Positions 37,204 to 45,839 of a stretch of DNA of 64,000 nt are shown piece by piece (positions within the stretch are counted from its first letter, which is position 1; each line of letters begins with the position of its first letter). The stretch spans positions 1-64,000 of the forward strand of contig NZ_CBVJ010000021.1 of NCBI RefSeq assembly GCF_000513275.1. The letters are read 5' to 3'. This DNA comes from Paenibacillus gorillae. Lineage in GTDB: Bacteria > Bacillota > Bacilli > Paenibacillales > Paenibacillaceae. Below the pieces are notes generated by a model. The model was not told the origin of the DNA. It was given only the letters and a program-made list of their open reading frames with translations, and made no database searches. The position numbers were made by a program, and so were the translations under genes.

Positions 37204-37242
37204 GCTTTGTCGAGAAGCAATACTAATAGTCGAGGTGAACAA

Positions 37243-38187
37243 ATGAATAAGCCAATTGTCGATTTTCACTGCGATGTACTATGCAAGCTGCTAGTGCAGC
37301 CTGAGCTTACTTTTCTCCACAACGAGGGAGGCAAGCTGGACGTAACCTATGAGCGTCTGAAGCAAGCGGGAACCGTGCTGCAAACGTTCGCGATCTACAT
37401 ACCGGAGCATTTGAACGGCAATATCGTACCGATTCTGGAGAGCATCGATTTGTTTAACGAAAAGGTGATGACTTGTCCAGACATGCGATTTATTAAAACG
37501 AAATCGGATCTTCAGCAATGCTTGGCTGCAGGAAAGATCGGTGCAATGCTGTCGCTGGAGGGTGTTGACGGCTTACAAGGCAATCTGTCGCTCCTAAGAG
37601 TGCTGTTCGAGCTAGGCGTTCGCGCGGCAGGGTTAACCTGGAATAACGCGAACTGGGCGGCGGACGGCGTGATGGAGCCCCGCGGCGGCGGACTAACGGC
37701 AAAGGGGAGAGAGCTTGTGCAGGAATGCGACCGTCTGGGCATTATCGTAGACGTGTCCCACTTGTCAGAGCGTGCGTTCTGGGATACGGCTGATCTGGCG
37801 AGCAGGACGATTATCGCCTCGCATTCCAACAGCAAATCCGTAATGAGCCATCCTCGTAATTTAACTGACGATCAGATTAAAGCAATCATCGCGCTGCAGG
37901 GCAGAGTAGGCATAACCTTTGTCCCGTATTTCGTTGCTGGAGGGGAAAAAGTAGCGATAGACGATGTGCTGCGCCACGTCGAGCATGTATGCGAGCTTGG
38001 AGGCGAGCATCATCTGATGTTTGGCTCGGATTTTGACGGCATCGATCATTACGTAGATGGCTTGACACATCCCGGTCAGGTGGAAGACCTTCGTGAAGCG
38101 CTGCTGAAAAGGTATACCGAGCAGCAAACAGAAGCTTTTTTCGCAGGCAACGCATTGAACTTTTTGGCGGAGCATTTGCCGGATTAA
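37243..38187 (+). CDS. Membrane dipeptidase family (M19) peptidase
   Basis: Zinc dipeptidase related to renal dipeptidase. 314 residues from ATG 37243 (GAGGTGA upstream). Metal and active-site positions are visible: DFHCDVL near residue 7, SLEGVDG near 105, DVSHLSE and ASHSNSKSV near 175-200, GSDFDGID near 265. Predicted cytoplasmic, with no signal peptide. Substrate unknown; D-amino-acid-containing dipeptides are typical for the family. The last codons enter a hairpin. Confidence 0.92.
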   Translation: MNKPIVDFHCDVLCKLLVQPELTFLHNEGGKLDVTYERLKQAGTVLQTFAIYIPEHLNGNIVPILESIDLFNEKVMTCPDMRFIKTKSDLQQCLAAGKIGAMLSLEGVDGLQGNLSLLRVLFELGVRAAGLTWNNANWAADGVMEPRGGGLTAKGRELVQECDRLGIIVDVSHLSERAFWDTADLASRTIIASHSNSKSVMSHPRNLTDDQIKAIIALQGRVGITFVPYFVAGGEKVAIDDVLRHVEHVCELGGEHHLMFGSDFDGIDHYVDGLTHPGQVEDLREALLKRYTEQQTEAFFAGNALNFLAEHLPD

Positions 38188-38201
38188 TCCAGCAAATGCT
38201 C
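38170..38201 (+). terminator. Hairpin overlapping the dipeptidase stop codon
   Basis: GAGCATTTGC / GCAAATGCTC, 12-base loop that contains the TAA stop. No T tract, so perhaps a weak terminator or mRNA 3' stabiliser. Confidence 0.5.
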
Positions 38202-38227
38202 TAATCTGCTTCCGTTATGATACTCAT

Positions 38228-38242
38228 CGAAAATCATTATCA
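38228..38242. promoter_or_regulatory. Fur-like box upstream of korAB
   Basis: CGAAAATCATTATCA matches the Bacillus 7-1-7 Fur site TGATAATNATTATCA at 12 of 14 defined positions. It lies 20 bases upstream of the korA -35. Confidence 0.4.
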
Positions 38243-38261
38243 TTTATTAAGCGTTTACATC

Positions 38262-38290
38262 TTGCAATTTGTTAATCTCCCCTTTACACT
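38262..38290 (+). promoter_or_regulatory. korAB promoter (sigma-A)
   Basis: TTGCAA, 17 bases, TACACT; leaves a leader of about 120 bases. Confidence 0.55.
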
Positions 38291-38418
38291 TGTTGTGAAT
38301 GTTTATTAAGATGCTAGAAGCAGGTATAAGCTCTACCTCATAATCATGCTTATATTTCAACCCATAATCATTCATTCATGTATACGGCGTAGGCCATCAA
38401 AAAGAGGAGATGGGCATT

Positions 38419-40152
38419 TTGATCAGTCAATTGTCTTGGAAGATCGGGGGCCAACAGGGCGAGGGTGTTGAAAGCACCGACCGGATCTTTTCCACGGCTC
38501 TGAACCGTCTGGGATATTATTTATACGGATATCGTCATTTTTCATCCCGGATTAAAGGCGGACATACGAACAATAAAATTCGCATCAGTACAAAACCGAT
38601 TCGGGCAATTTCCGATGATTTGGACATATTGGTCGCATTTGACCAAGAGAGCATCGACTTGAATGCAAAGGAACTTCGCACAGGCGGCGTTGTGGTGGCA
38701 GATGCTAAATTTAACCCGGTTATACCTGAAGGGGTCGATGCCAGGTTATTCGCGGTGCCCATTACGAAGATTGCGGAAGAGCTCGGAACCTCGTTAATGA
38801 AAAATATGGTTGCTTCCGGTGCATCCTGGGCTTTGCTCGGTCTGCCGCTGGAAGTATTTAATAAAGCAGTTGAAGAGGAGTTTGGCCGCAAAGGTCAGGC
38901 TGTCGTAGAGAAAAATATTGAGGCTGTCAAGCTAGGCGCCGAATTTGTCTTAGAGCAAGCAGGCGGCCCGCTGGACGCCTTCAAGCTGGAAGAAGCAGAC
39001 GGGGAACAGAAGCTGTTCATGATCGGCAATGAAGCGATTGGGCTTGGCTGCGTAGCTGCAGGCTGCCGCTTGATGTCTGCATATCCGATTACACCGGCAT
39101 CGGAAATCATGGAATATTTAATTAAGAAGCTGCCTAAATTCGGCGGCACGGTAGTTCAAACTGAGGATGAGATTGCGGCTGTTACGATGGCAATTGGCGC
39201 TAACTACGCGGGTGTACGCACAATGACGGCTTCCGCTGGCCCAGGTCTGTCGCTCATGATGGAGGCTATTGGCCTTGCCGGAATGACAGAAACGCCGCTC
39301 GTTATCGTCAATACACAGCGTGGAGGTCCTTCGACCGGCTTGCCGACAAAGCAGGAGCAGTCCGACCTGAACGCAATGGTATACGGCACGCACGGTGAAA
39401 TTCCGAAAATCGTAATCGCTCCGGCATCCATTGAGGACTGCTTTTACGATATGATTGAAGCCTTCAACCTGGCAGAGCAGTATCAAGTACCGGTTATCGT
39501 AATGACCGATCTTCAACTGTCGCTTGGCAAGCAGTCTTGCGATGTGCTTGATCTGAACAAAATTCAGATCAACCGCGGCAAGCTCGTGACGGAAGCGCCT
39601 GAGCTCGCGCAGCATGAGCTGTTCAAGCGTTATGAGTTTACGGAGGATGGCGTCTCGCAGCGCGTGCTTCCGGGCGTCAAGAACGGCATACACCATGTTA
39701 CCGGTGTTGAGCATGACGAGACGGGCAGACCTTCAGAGAGTGCCGCTAACCGGCTGCGCATGATGGATAAACGTCTAAACAAGCTGAACAATTTGCAAGT
39801 TCGTGAAGCGTTACGCGTCGATGCGCCTCACGCCGAGCCGGAGCTGCTTATTATCGGTATGGGCTCTACAGGCGGCACAATCGATCAAGCGAGAGCGTGG
39901 CTGGAGCAGGATGGCGTCACAACGAACCATATTACGGTTCGCCAGATTCATCCCTTCCCGACAGAGCAGCTGTTCTCTTATTTGCAAGCGGCGAAAAAGG
40001 TTGTCGTCCTGGAAAACAATGCGACGGCTCAGCTTGCCGGTCAAATCAAAATGAATGTTGGCTTTGCGGATAAAATCAATAGTCAACTCAAATATGACGG
40101 CAACCCGTTTTTGCCTTCTGAAGTATATCAAGCTTGCAAGGAGCTGGTCTAA
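38419..40152 (+). CDS. 2-oxoacid:acceptor oxidoreductase subunit alpha
   Basis: Alpha subunit, with the gamma domain fused at its N-terminus, of a two-subunit 2-oxoacid:ferredoxin oxidoreductase (KorA/PorA type), which oxidatively decarboxylates 2-oxoacids to acyl-CoA and reduces ferredoxin. 577 residues from TTG 38419. Gamma domain at about 1-190 (GGQQGEGVESTDRIF), then the pyrimidine-binding core (SAYPITPASEIMEYL, QTEDEIAAVTMAIGA, TASAGPGLSLMMEAIGLA). TTG 38419 is preferred to ATG 38410 because AGAGGAG is only 2 bases from the ATG. Stop and korB start are one base apart. Confidence 0.93.
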   Translation: MISQLSWKIGGQQGEGVESTDRIFSTALNRLGYYLYGYRHFSSRIKGGHTNNKIRISTKPIRAISDDLDILVAFDQESIDLNAKELRTGGVVVADAKFNPVIPEGVDARLFAVPITKIAEELGTSLMKNMVASGASWALLGLPLEVFNKAVEEEFGRKGQAVVEKNIEAVKLGAEFVLEQAGGPLDAFKLEEADGEQKLFMIGNEAIGLGCVAAGCRLMSAYPITPASEIMEYLIKKLPKFGGTVVQTEDEIAAVTMAIGANYAGVRTMTASAGPGLSLMMEAIGLAGMTETPLVIVNTQRGGPSTGLPTKQEQSDLNAMVYGTHGEIPKIVIAPASIEDCFYDMIEAFNLAEQYQVPVIVMTDLQLSLGKQSCDVLDLNKIQINRGKLVTEAPELAQHELFKRYEFTEDGVSQRVLPGVKNGIHHVTGVEHDETGRPSESAANRLRMMDKRLNKLNNLQVREALRVDAPHAEPELLIIGMGSTGGTIDQARAWLEQDGVTTNHITVRQIHPFPTEQLFSYLQAAKKVVVLENNATAQLAGQIKMNVGFADKINSQLKYDGNPFLPSEVYQACKELV

Positions 40153-40153
40153 G

Positions 40154-41020
40154 ATGGCAACTTTTAAAGAGTTCCGCAACAATGTCAAACCTAACTGGTG
40201 CCCGGGCTGCGGCGATTTCTCAATTCAAGCGGCTATTCAACGCGCAGCTGCCAACGTAGGGCTGGAGCCGGAAGAGCTTGCTGTTATCTCCGGCATCGGA
40301 TGCTCGGGACGTATTTCCGGCTATATTAACGCTTACGGATTGCACGGCATTCACGGCCGCGCGCTGCCGATCGCGCAAGGGGTCAAGCTTGCTAACCGCG
40401 AGTTAACCGTTATTGCTTCGGGCGGCGACGGCGACGGGTTCGCTATTGGTATGGGGCATACCGTTCATGCCATCCGCCGTAACCTTAATATTACGTATAT
40501 CGTCATGGACAACCAAATTTACGGACTGACGAAGGGTCAAACCTCGCCGCGCAGCGCGGAAGGCTTCAAGACGAAGTCGACGCCGGAGGGCTCGATCGAA
40601 TCGACGCTTTCACCGCTTGAGATCGCAATGTCGGCAGGAGCGACCTTCGTGGCGCAATCCTTCTCCAGCGACCTGAAGCAATTGACCAGCTTGATCGAAG
40701 CGGGCATTAAGCATGAAGGCTTCTCCCTGATCAACGTGTTCAGCCCTTGCGTTACCTTCAATAAGATTAATACCTATGACTGGTTCAAGGAAAACATCGT
40801 CAATCTGGAGCAGTTCCCGGAATACGATCCTTCCAACCGTATGGCGGCGATGAACAAAATCATGGAAACAGAAGGCATGCTTACTGGACTTATTTATCAG
40901 AACAAACAACGTAAATCCTATGAGGATATGATTACCGGCTTCCAGCAGGAGTCGCTGTCCAAGCAGGATCTGACGCTTTCCGAAGCGGATTTCAATAAAC
41001 TTGTGGCCGAATTCAAGTAA
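40154..41020 (+). CDS. 2-oxoacid:ferredoxin oxidoreductase subunit beta
   Basis: TPP- and [4Fe-4S]-binding catalytic subunit paired with the alpha gene just upstream. 288 residues. Cluster cysteines are in NWCPGCGDFS, GIGCSGRI and FSPCVTFN. The TPP motif GDGDGFAIGMGH with the downstream Asn of VMDNQIYGLTKGQTSP is intact. The ATG lies one base after the alpha stop; a longer in-frame extension upstream overlaps korA and is not used. Pyruvate or 2-oxoglutarate could be the substrate. Confidence 0.95.
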   Translation: MATFKEFRNNVKPNWCPGCGDFSIQAAIQRAAANVGLEPEELAVISGIGCSGRISGYINAYGLHGIHGRALPIAQGVKLANRELTVIASGGDGDGFAIGMGHTVHAIRRNLNITYIVMDNQIYGLTKGQTSPRSAEGFKTKSTPEGSIESTLSPLEIAMSAGATFVAQSFSSDLKQLTSLIEAGIKHEGFSLINVFSPCVTFNKINTYDWFKENIVNLEQFPEYDPSNRMAAMNKIMETEGMLTGLIYQNKQRKSYEDMITGFQQESLSKQDLTLSEADFNKLVAEFK

Positions 41021-41030
41021 ATGTTATGAT

Positions 41031-41063
41031 AAGCATGCGGCAAAATTTGCTGCATGCTTATTT
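41031..41063 (+). terminator. korB terminator
   Basis: AAGCATGCGGCAAA pairs with TTTGCTGCATGCTT (one G-U), followed by a T-rich stretch. Confidence 0.75.
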
Positions 41064-41102
41064 CTTCCAATTACATACTAACCAGAGAGGATGTTGACAG
41101 CA

Positions 41103-41678
41103 ATGGAACAGAAATTGGTGCCGATCGGCGTGTCGGCTAGACATATTCATTTATCCCAGGAGCATGTTGAAATTTTATTCGGAGAAGGCTATGCCTTAAC
41201 GGAAATGAAGCCGTTGTCCCAGCCGGGCCAATACGCGGCTAACGAGACGGTAGAGGTGATCGGGACGAAGGGCACTTTCCCTAAAGTGCGTATTTTGGGT
41301 CCGGCCCGGAATCAGACACAGCTGGAAGTATCCCGTACGGATGCATTCTCGATTGGCGTGAATCCGCCGCTTCGCGAATCCGGCAACATTGCTGGTTCTG
41401 CAGGCGTAACATTGAGAGGTCCTAAAGGCGAAGTGACGATTGAGGAAGGCGTAATCGTCGCAGCTCGTCATATTCATTTCCATACAAGCGATGCGGAACG
41501 TTGGAGCATTCAAGACAAGCAGCAGCTTCGCGTACGCTTTGGCGGAGAACGCGGCGTCGTGTTTGAGCACGTCATCGCGAGAGTGTCACCTGACTTTGCT
41601 CTTGATATGCATATCGATACGGATGAAGCGAATGCAGCGGGAGTTGCGAACGGCTCAACCGGAGAGATTATTGACTAG
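41103..41678 (+). CDS. pduL: Phosphate propanoyltransferase, PduL type
   Basis: Zinc-dependent phosphotransacylase interconverting acyl-CoA and acyl phosphate. 191 residues from ATG 41103. The two metal-binding motifs SARHIHLS and AARHIHFH are intact, as are the paired beta-barrel halves (LRGPKGEVTIEEGVI). There is no encapsulation peptide at the N-terminus and no microcompartment shell gene in the window, so it is probably a cytosolic housekeeping version. It stands between korAB, which makes acyl-CoA, and a bidirectional terminator. Confidence 0.93.
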   Translation: MEQKLVPIGVSARHIHLSQEHVEILFGEGYALTEMKPLSQPGQYAANETVEVIGTKGTFPKVRILGPARNQTQLEVSRTDAFSIGVNPPLRESGNIAGSAGVTLRGPKGEVTIEEGVIVAARHIHFHTSDAERWSIQDKQQLRVRFGGERGVVFEHVIARVSPDFALDMHIDTDEANAAGVANGSTGEIID

Positions 41679-41698
41679 GCAGACGGGGATTTAAGGAG

Positions 41699-41738
41699 AA
41701 AAGGCGGCATTAGGATCATTATCCTAGTGCCGCCTTTT
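41699..41738. terminator. Bidirectional terminator between pduL and the minus-strand oxidoreductase
   Basis: AAAAGGCGGCATTAGGAT / ATCCTAGTGCCGCCTTTT, 18-base arms with a G-U pair and A/T flanks on both sides; genes converge here. Confidence 0.85.
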
Positions 41739-41791
41739 CATTATTTTAAACTCCAAGCTAGTTGTCTAATGAATTGAGTATATGCGGTGGC

Positions 41792-42658
41792 TTACTTCGA
41801 GTAGACCTCTTTCAGAGCTTCCCTCAACGATAATGGTTTTCTTCCCAGAATTGATTCAAGGTCGTTAGTTAATAGATTATAGCGTCCCTCTCTCATGTCA
41901 GTAACGTAACCTGAAAGTACAGAAATTGCATACTCAGGTACACTAGCGCCTCGCAGCGTTTCCTCAAAGGATTTAGAATCAGCATTAATATAGTTTACGG
42001 TTTTCCCTGAGATTTCTGAAAGAGCTTCCGCCAAGTTTTCAAAACTGTATGGTTCACTTCCGGTGAGCACATACGTTTTATTATTATTAGGATTAGGCTG
42101 CAGAATAACGTTAGCAGCCGCTTCACCCAGTTCCCTGCGGAGCGCAAACGGAACCTCTGCGTTTCCAGCTGGCAAATAGATACCTGTATCAAATACGTTT
42201 TCTCCTAAAAACATTGGAAGGGTATCTGCATAAATGGTGTTACGCAAAATTGTATAAGGTATTTGGCTTTCTTTAATATAATCCTCTGTTTGGAAATGCG
42301 GTTCCAGCATGGTGTGTAAAGTTGAGGATTCGAACTCTTGTACTGCAGATCCGATATAAATCAGGTGGTTTACACCTGCCTTGTTAGCAGCATCTACAAC
42401 GTTCTTATGCTGTTGAAGAAGCTTGCCGTGATCGTTTGATGAAATCAGGAGTACCTTATCTACCCCCTGCATTGCTGTTTCCAGAGAATTAATATCATCA
42501 TATTCTCCTATCCGTATGTCAATCCCCTTTTCTTCAAACGAAGCCGCTTTAGCTCTGTCTCTTGCCAATACTGCTATATTCAAAGGTTCTACCTTCGTCA
42601 ACAAATGATTGATTGCCGCAATTCCTAAATTGCCAGTTGCTCCAGTTACTAAGATCAT
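41792..42658 (-). CDS. NmrA-like NAD(P)-binding oxidoreductase
   Basis: Atypical short-chain dehydrogenase, QorB/YtfG-like NAD(P)H:quinone oxidoreductase subgroup. 288 residues. N-terminal cofactor loop ILVTGATGNLGIAAINHLL; the core includes DKVLLISSNDHGKLLQQHKNVVDAANKAGVNHLIYIGS. It lacks the SDR YxxxK pair, as is normal for NmrA-type. The ribosome site AAGGAG lies upstream on the minus strand. Divergent from a TetR regulator that probably controls it. The pair is visibly more AT-rich than its neighbours, which suggests recent acquisition. Confidence 0.88.
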   Translation of the reverse strand: MILVTGATGNLGIAAINHLLTKVEPLNIAVLARDRAKAASFEEKGIDIRIGEYDDINSLETAMQGVDKVLLISSNDHGKLLQQHKNVVDAANKAGVNHLIYIGSAVQEFESSTLHTMLEPHFQTEDYIKESQIPYTILRNTIYADTLPMFLGENVFDTGIYLPAGNAEVPFALRRELGEAAANVILQPNPNNNKTYVLTGSEPYSFENLAEALSEISGKTVNYINADSKSFEETLRGASVPEYAISVLSGYVTDMREGRYNLLTNDLESILGRKPLSLREALKEVYSK

Positions 42659-42864
42659 TATCTATGCACTCCTTATTTTCATTCTTTTTGCCAAATGGAG
42701 GTTTTAGATGAAAGAATATTCCGATAATTATACAGTTTAAATTTTAAATGTAGATACCTCCTTTTAAGCAAAAGCTCCATGCAGCGTGCTGCTCCATTTG
42801 ACGATTTTTATTTTAAAACTTAGAATTAACTCATTCAATGGTCGATATTTATCAACATGACAAT

Positions 42865-42895
42865 TAATAGTCAGATGCTAATTAATTGACTATTA
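42865..42895. promoter_or_regulatory. Candidate TetR operator in the divergent region
   Basis: TAATAGTCA (42865-42873) and TGACTATTA (42887-42895), a perfect 9-base inverted repeat with a 13-base spacer, 25 bases before the regulator's start. The rest of 42659-42920 is AT-rich with no gene. Confidence 0.5.
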
Positions 42896-42920
42896 TCTTT
42901 ATGAAATGGCAGGTATATAG

Positions 42921-43508
42921 ATGGTTAAGGGAAAAATTGATCTTCGTATTTTAAAGACAAAAAAAGCGATTAAAGAAGCGTTCTTGTCATTAATTCAAAC
43001 AAAAGGATACGAAAAGATATCCGTTCAGGACATCGCGGACACAGCCATGATTAATCGAAATACTTTTTACTTGCATTATTCAGATAAACTTGCTCTTATG
43101 GAAAGCCTGTGTCTAGAAAGCGTAGAAAAATTAACGGTTTCCTTTGGTATGAACATGAGCAATATGCACAAAATGGATAAGGAAATGCTTCGTTCAAGCT
43201 TGAGAACCATGTTTGAAGTTATTGAAACTAATATAATATTTTTTCAAGCCATGTTGAGTCCAAACGGTTATCCTAACTCTTCGATTTATCTGAAAAACAC
43301 AATAAAAAAGCTTGTCCTTGACGATACTGGCCATCAGGATCTAAGTAGAAACATAATGATGAGCCTTGAGTATATGATATCCGGCCTGGTTGGGGTAATT
43401 ACTATGTGGGTGGCGGACCACGAGAATTTGGAGGTGGAGGAAGTAATAGAACAGTTGAGTGAACTCCATTTTAATAACCTTTTGTATATGGTAAATAATC
43501 ATCTATAA
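42921..43508 (+). CDS. TetR/AcrR family transcriptional regulator
   Basis: One-component repressor of 195 residues. HTH at about 12-60 (TKKAIKEAFLSLIQTKGYEKISVQDIADTAMINRNTFYLHYSDK, read in pieces), followed by a variable all-helical ligand domain. Divergently transcribed from the NmrA-like oxidoreductase, with an inverted repeat between, so autoregulation and control of that gene are likely. AT-rich codon use like its partner. The inducer cannot be guessed from sequence; quinones or electrophiles are typical for QorB-type pairs. Confidence 0.9.
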   Translation: MVKGKIDLRILKTKKAIKEAFLSLIQTKGYEKISVQDIADTAMINRNTFYLHYSDKLALMESLCLESVEKLTVSFGMNMSNMHKMDKEMLRSSLRTMFEVIETNIIFFQAMLSPNGYPNSSIYLKNTIKKLVLDDTGHQDLSRNIMMSLEYMISGLVGVITMWVADHENLEVEEVIEQLSELHFNNLLYMVNNHL

Positions 43509-43689
43509 AAATAAATAACAGAAGGATAAAGTTTCTTACATGAATGGTAAGTTATTTTCATTATCATTTTATTTAAATGACCAAATTGAGAAATAGAAAT
43601 CTACTCCTCAAAATGGTATAATTTTTTGATGGCGAAGTGAAATCTATGATTTGATGAGTTGAACATATAGATAAGGAAGGGGAGACTAT

Positions 43690-45258
43690 ATGGGGACGAA
43701 GGAGACAAAGACGAAGGATTACTCCAAATATTTCGATTTCTCCGATGCGAAAGTGTTAAGCGAAGAGGATGGCAAAGTAACTTATCGAATTAAGGGGCGG
43801 AACATTCAGATCAATGCCGCTCCCGATTATAAAGCGGAGAAGAAGCGGGGCAAAACGGATATCGAGGTCCATTATGACTTCGAAATTCCTGAGGAGCTGC
43901 AAACTATAGGCAAGGGCAAGTTTTATTTGATCCAAACCTATGGCTGTCAAATGAACGAGCACGACACGGAAGTCATGAAGGGCATGTTCGAGCAAATGGG
44001 CTATGAAGCGACTGAGGACCGCAGGCAGGCTGACGTCGTTCTGTTGAATACATGCGCGATTCGTGAAAATGCCGAGGACAAAGTGTTTGGCGAGCTTGGT
44101 CATTTGAAGGTGTTGAAACAGGAGAAGCCGGGTCTCATTCTCGGTGTCTGCGGCTGCATGTCGCAAGAGGAATCCGTTGTAGGCCGTATCCTGCAAAAGC
44201 ATGCGTTTGTTGATATAATCTTTGGTACGCATAACATTCACCGTCTGCCGCATCTGCTGCAAAATGCTTATTTCAGCAAAGAGCTCGTAGTCGAGGTATG
44301 GTCCAAAGAGGGCGATATTATTGAGAACATGCCGAAGAAGCGTGAAGGAATGCGGGCATGGGTTAACATTATGTACGGCTGCGATAAGTTCTGTACGTAC
44401 TGTATCGTTCCGTATACACGGGGCAAGGAACGGAGCCGCCGGCCGGAGGACGTCATCGCAGAAGTGCGGGAGCTGGCGCGCCAAGGGTTCAAAGAAATTA
44501 CGCTGCTGGGGCAAAACGTCAACGCCTACGGCAAAGATTTTGAAGATATCGAATACCGGTTTGGCGATCTGATGCTGGACATGTCGAAGATAGATATTCC
44601 CCGCGTACGCTTTACGACGAGCCATCCGCGTGATTTCGACGATCATCTGATCGAAGTGCTGGCGACCGGGGGCAATCTGGTGGAGCATATCCATCTGCCG
44701 GTGCAGTCGGGCAGTACAGAGATTTTGAAGCGGATGAGCCGAAAATATACGAGAGAGTCCTATCTAGAGCTCGTCCGCAAGATTAAGGCTGCGATTCCGA
44801 ATGCGATGCTGACCTCTGACATTATCGTCGGTTTTCCTGGTGAGACCGATGAGCAATTCGAGGATACACTTTCTCTGGTCCGCGAGGTGGGCTATGATTC
44901 GGCCTATACGTTCATCTATTCCCCGCGTGAAGGGACGCCTGCCGCAGAGATGGCTGACAATGTGCCTCTTGAGGTTAAGAAGCAGCGTCTGCAGCGCTTG
45001 AACAGTCTGATGGCAGAGATGAGCCGTGAGAGCCATGAACGGCTGAAGGGCGACGTTGTCGAAGTGCTGATTGAGGGCGAAAGCAAGAATAATCCCGACA
45101 TTCTGGCAGGCCGCACACGCACGAATAAGCTTGTTCATCTGGAGGGTCCGGCAGAATGGATCGGCCAATTCGTACAAGCTAGGGTAACGGAAGCCAAAAC
45201 ATGGTATATTAAAGCAGAAGCATTAAATCGCGATGTCAGCCATCCGGCTGTATCTTAA
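43690..45258 (+). CDS. miaB: tRNA-2-methylthio-N6-dimethylallyladenosine synthase
   Basis: Radical-SAM methylthiotransferase modifying A37 of tRNAs reading U-starting codons. 522 residues. The N-terminal UPF0004 cluster cysteines lie in [21 protein letters not shown] and [10 protein letters not shown]. The radical-SAM CxxxCxxC is in [17 protein letters not shown] near 235. A TRAM domain ends the protein. A roughly 75-residue N-terminal extension is common in Bacillales MiaB. The ribosome site AAGGAAGGGGAG precedes ATG 43690. ricA follows after 22 bases. Confidence 0.97.
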   Translation: MGTKETKTKDYSKYFDFSDAKVLSEEDGKVTYRIKGRNIQINAAPDYKAEKKRGKTDIEVHYDFEIPEELQTIGKGKFYLIQTYGCQMNEHDTEVMKGMFEQMGYEATEDRRQADVVLLNTCAIRENAEDKVFGELGHLKVLKQEKPGLILGVCGCMSQEESVVGRILQKHAFVDIIFGTHNIHRLPHLLQNAYFSKELVVEVWSKEGDIIENMPKKREGMRAWVNIMYGCDKFCTYCIVPYTRGKERSRRPEDVIAEVRELARQGFKEITLLGQNVNAYGKDFEDIEYRFGDLMLDMSKIDIPRVRFTTSHPRDFDDHLIEVLATGGNLVEHIHLPVQSGSTEILKRMSRKYTRESYLELVRKIKAAIPNAMLTSDIIVGFPGETDEQFEDTLSLVREVGYDSAYTFIYSPREGTPAAEMADNVPLEVKKQRLQRLNSLMAEMSRESHERLKGDVVEVLIEGESKNNPDILAGRTRTNKLVHLEGPAEWIGQFVQARVTEAKTWYIKAEALNRDVSHPAVS

Positions 45259-45280
45259 CGATAATAGGGGAGAGATCACA

Positions 45281-45769
45281 ATGTCAGAGCAACAGAACGC
45301 CGTTCATTCGCATGACCATCAACATGATCACGAGCATGGGGACGGCTGCGGCATTCCGAAGTTCAATACCCGCGATCTGATCGTGCGCAAAGATATTATG
45401 GAGAAAGCGGAGGAGCTGGCGGGCCTCATCTTCACTTCAGAGGAAGTGCAGCACTATCGCCGTGCGGAAAATCAAATTCAAGGCAATACGCGTGTTCAGG
45501 GCTTGATTGCGCAAATCAAGAAAAAGCAAAAAGAGCTTGTCGCTTTCGAGACAACGTTCAAAAACGAAAATATGGTGAAAAAAATCGAAGGCGAAATGGA
45601 AACGCTGCAGGACGAGCTTGACGGCATTCCGATCGTTTCCGAGTTTCAACAAAGCCAGACTGACATTAACTATTTGCTGCAGCTTGTCGTTTCGATCATT
45701 CGAGACACCGTATCGGAAAAAATCAATGTAGAGTCCGCATCGGTGGAAGCACCAGAGGAATGCGACTAA
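45281..45769 (+). CDS. ricA: YlbF/YmcA family regulator RicA, with His-rich N-terminus
   Basis: Member of the Ric (Y) complex that, with RicF and RicT, adapts RNase Y specificity and promotes sporulation, competence and biofilm in Bacillus. 162 residues from ATG 45281 (GGGGAGAG upstream). The YlbF-type helical domain covers about 30-150 (LIVRKDIMEKAEELAGLI...). The first 20 residues are unusual: HSHDHQHDHEHGDGCG, a potential metal site. The protein ends EECD, keeping a C-terminal Cys. Location after miaB matches B. subtilis ymcA. Confidence 0.9.
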   Translation: MSEQQNAVHSHDHQHDHEHGDGCGIPKFNTRDLIVRKDIMEKAEELAGLIFTSEEVQHYRRAENQIQGNTRVQGLIAQIKKKQKELVAFETTFKNENMVKKIEGEMETLQDELDGIPIVSEFQQSQTDINYLLQLVVSIIRDTVSEKINVESASVEAPEECD

Positions 45770-45775
45770 TATAAC

Positions 45776-45810
45776 AGAAGCGCTTGTCCGATTAGGACAA
45801 GCGCTTCTTC
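45776..45810 (+). terminator. miaB-ricA terminator
   Basis: AGAAGCGCTTGTCC / GGACAAGCGCTTCT, perfect 14-base arms, short T/C tail. Confidence 0.75.
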
Positions 45811-45839
45811 CCCCTATAACCATCTAAGAGGAGTGTAGA

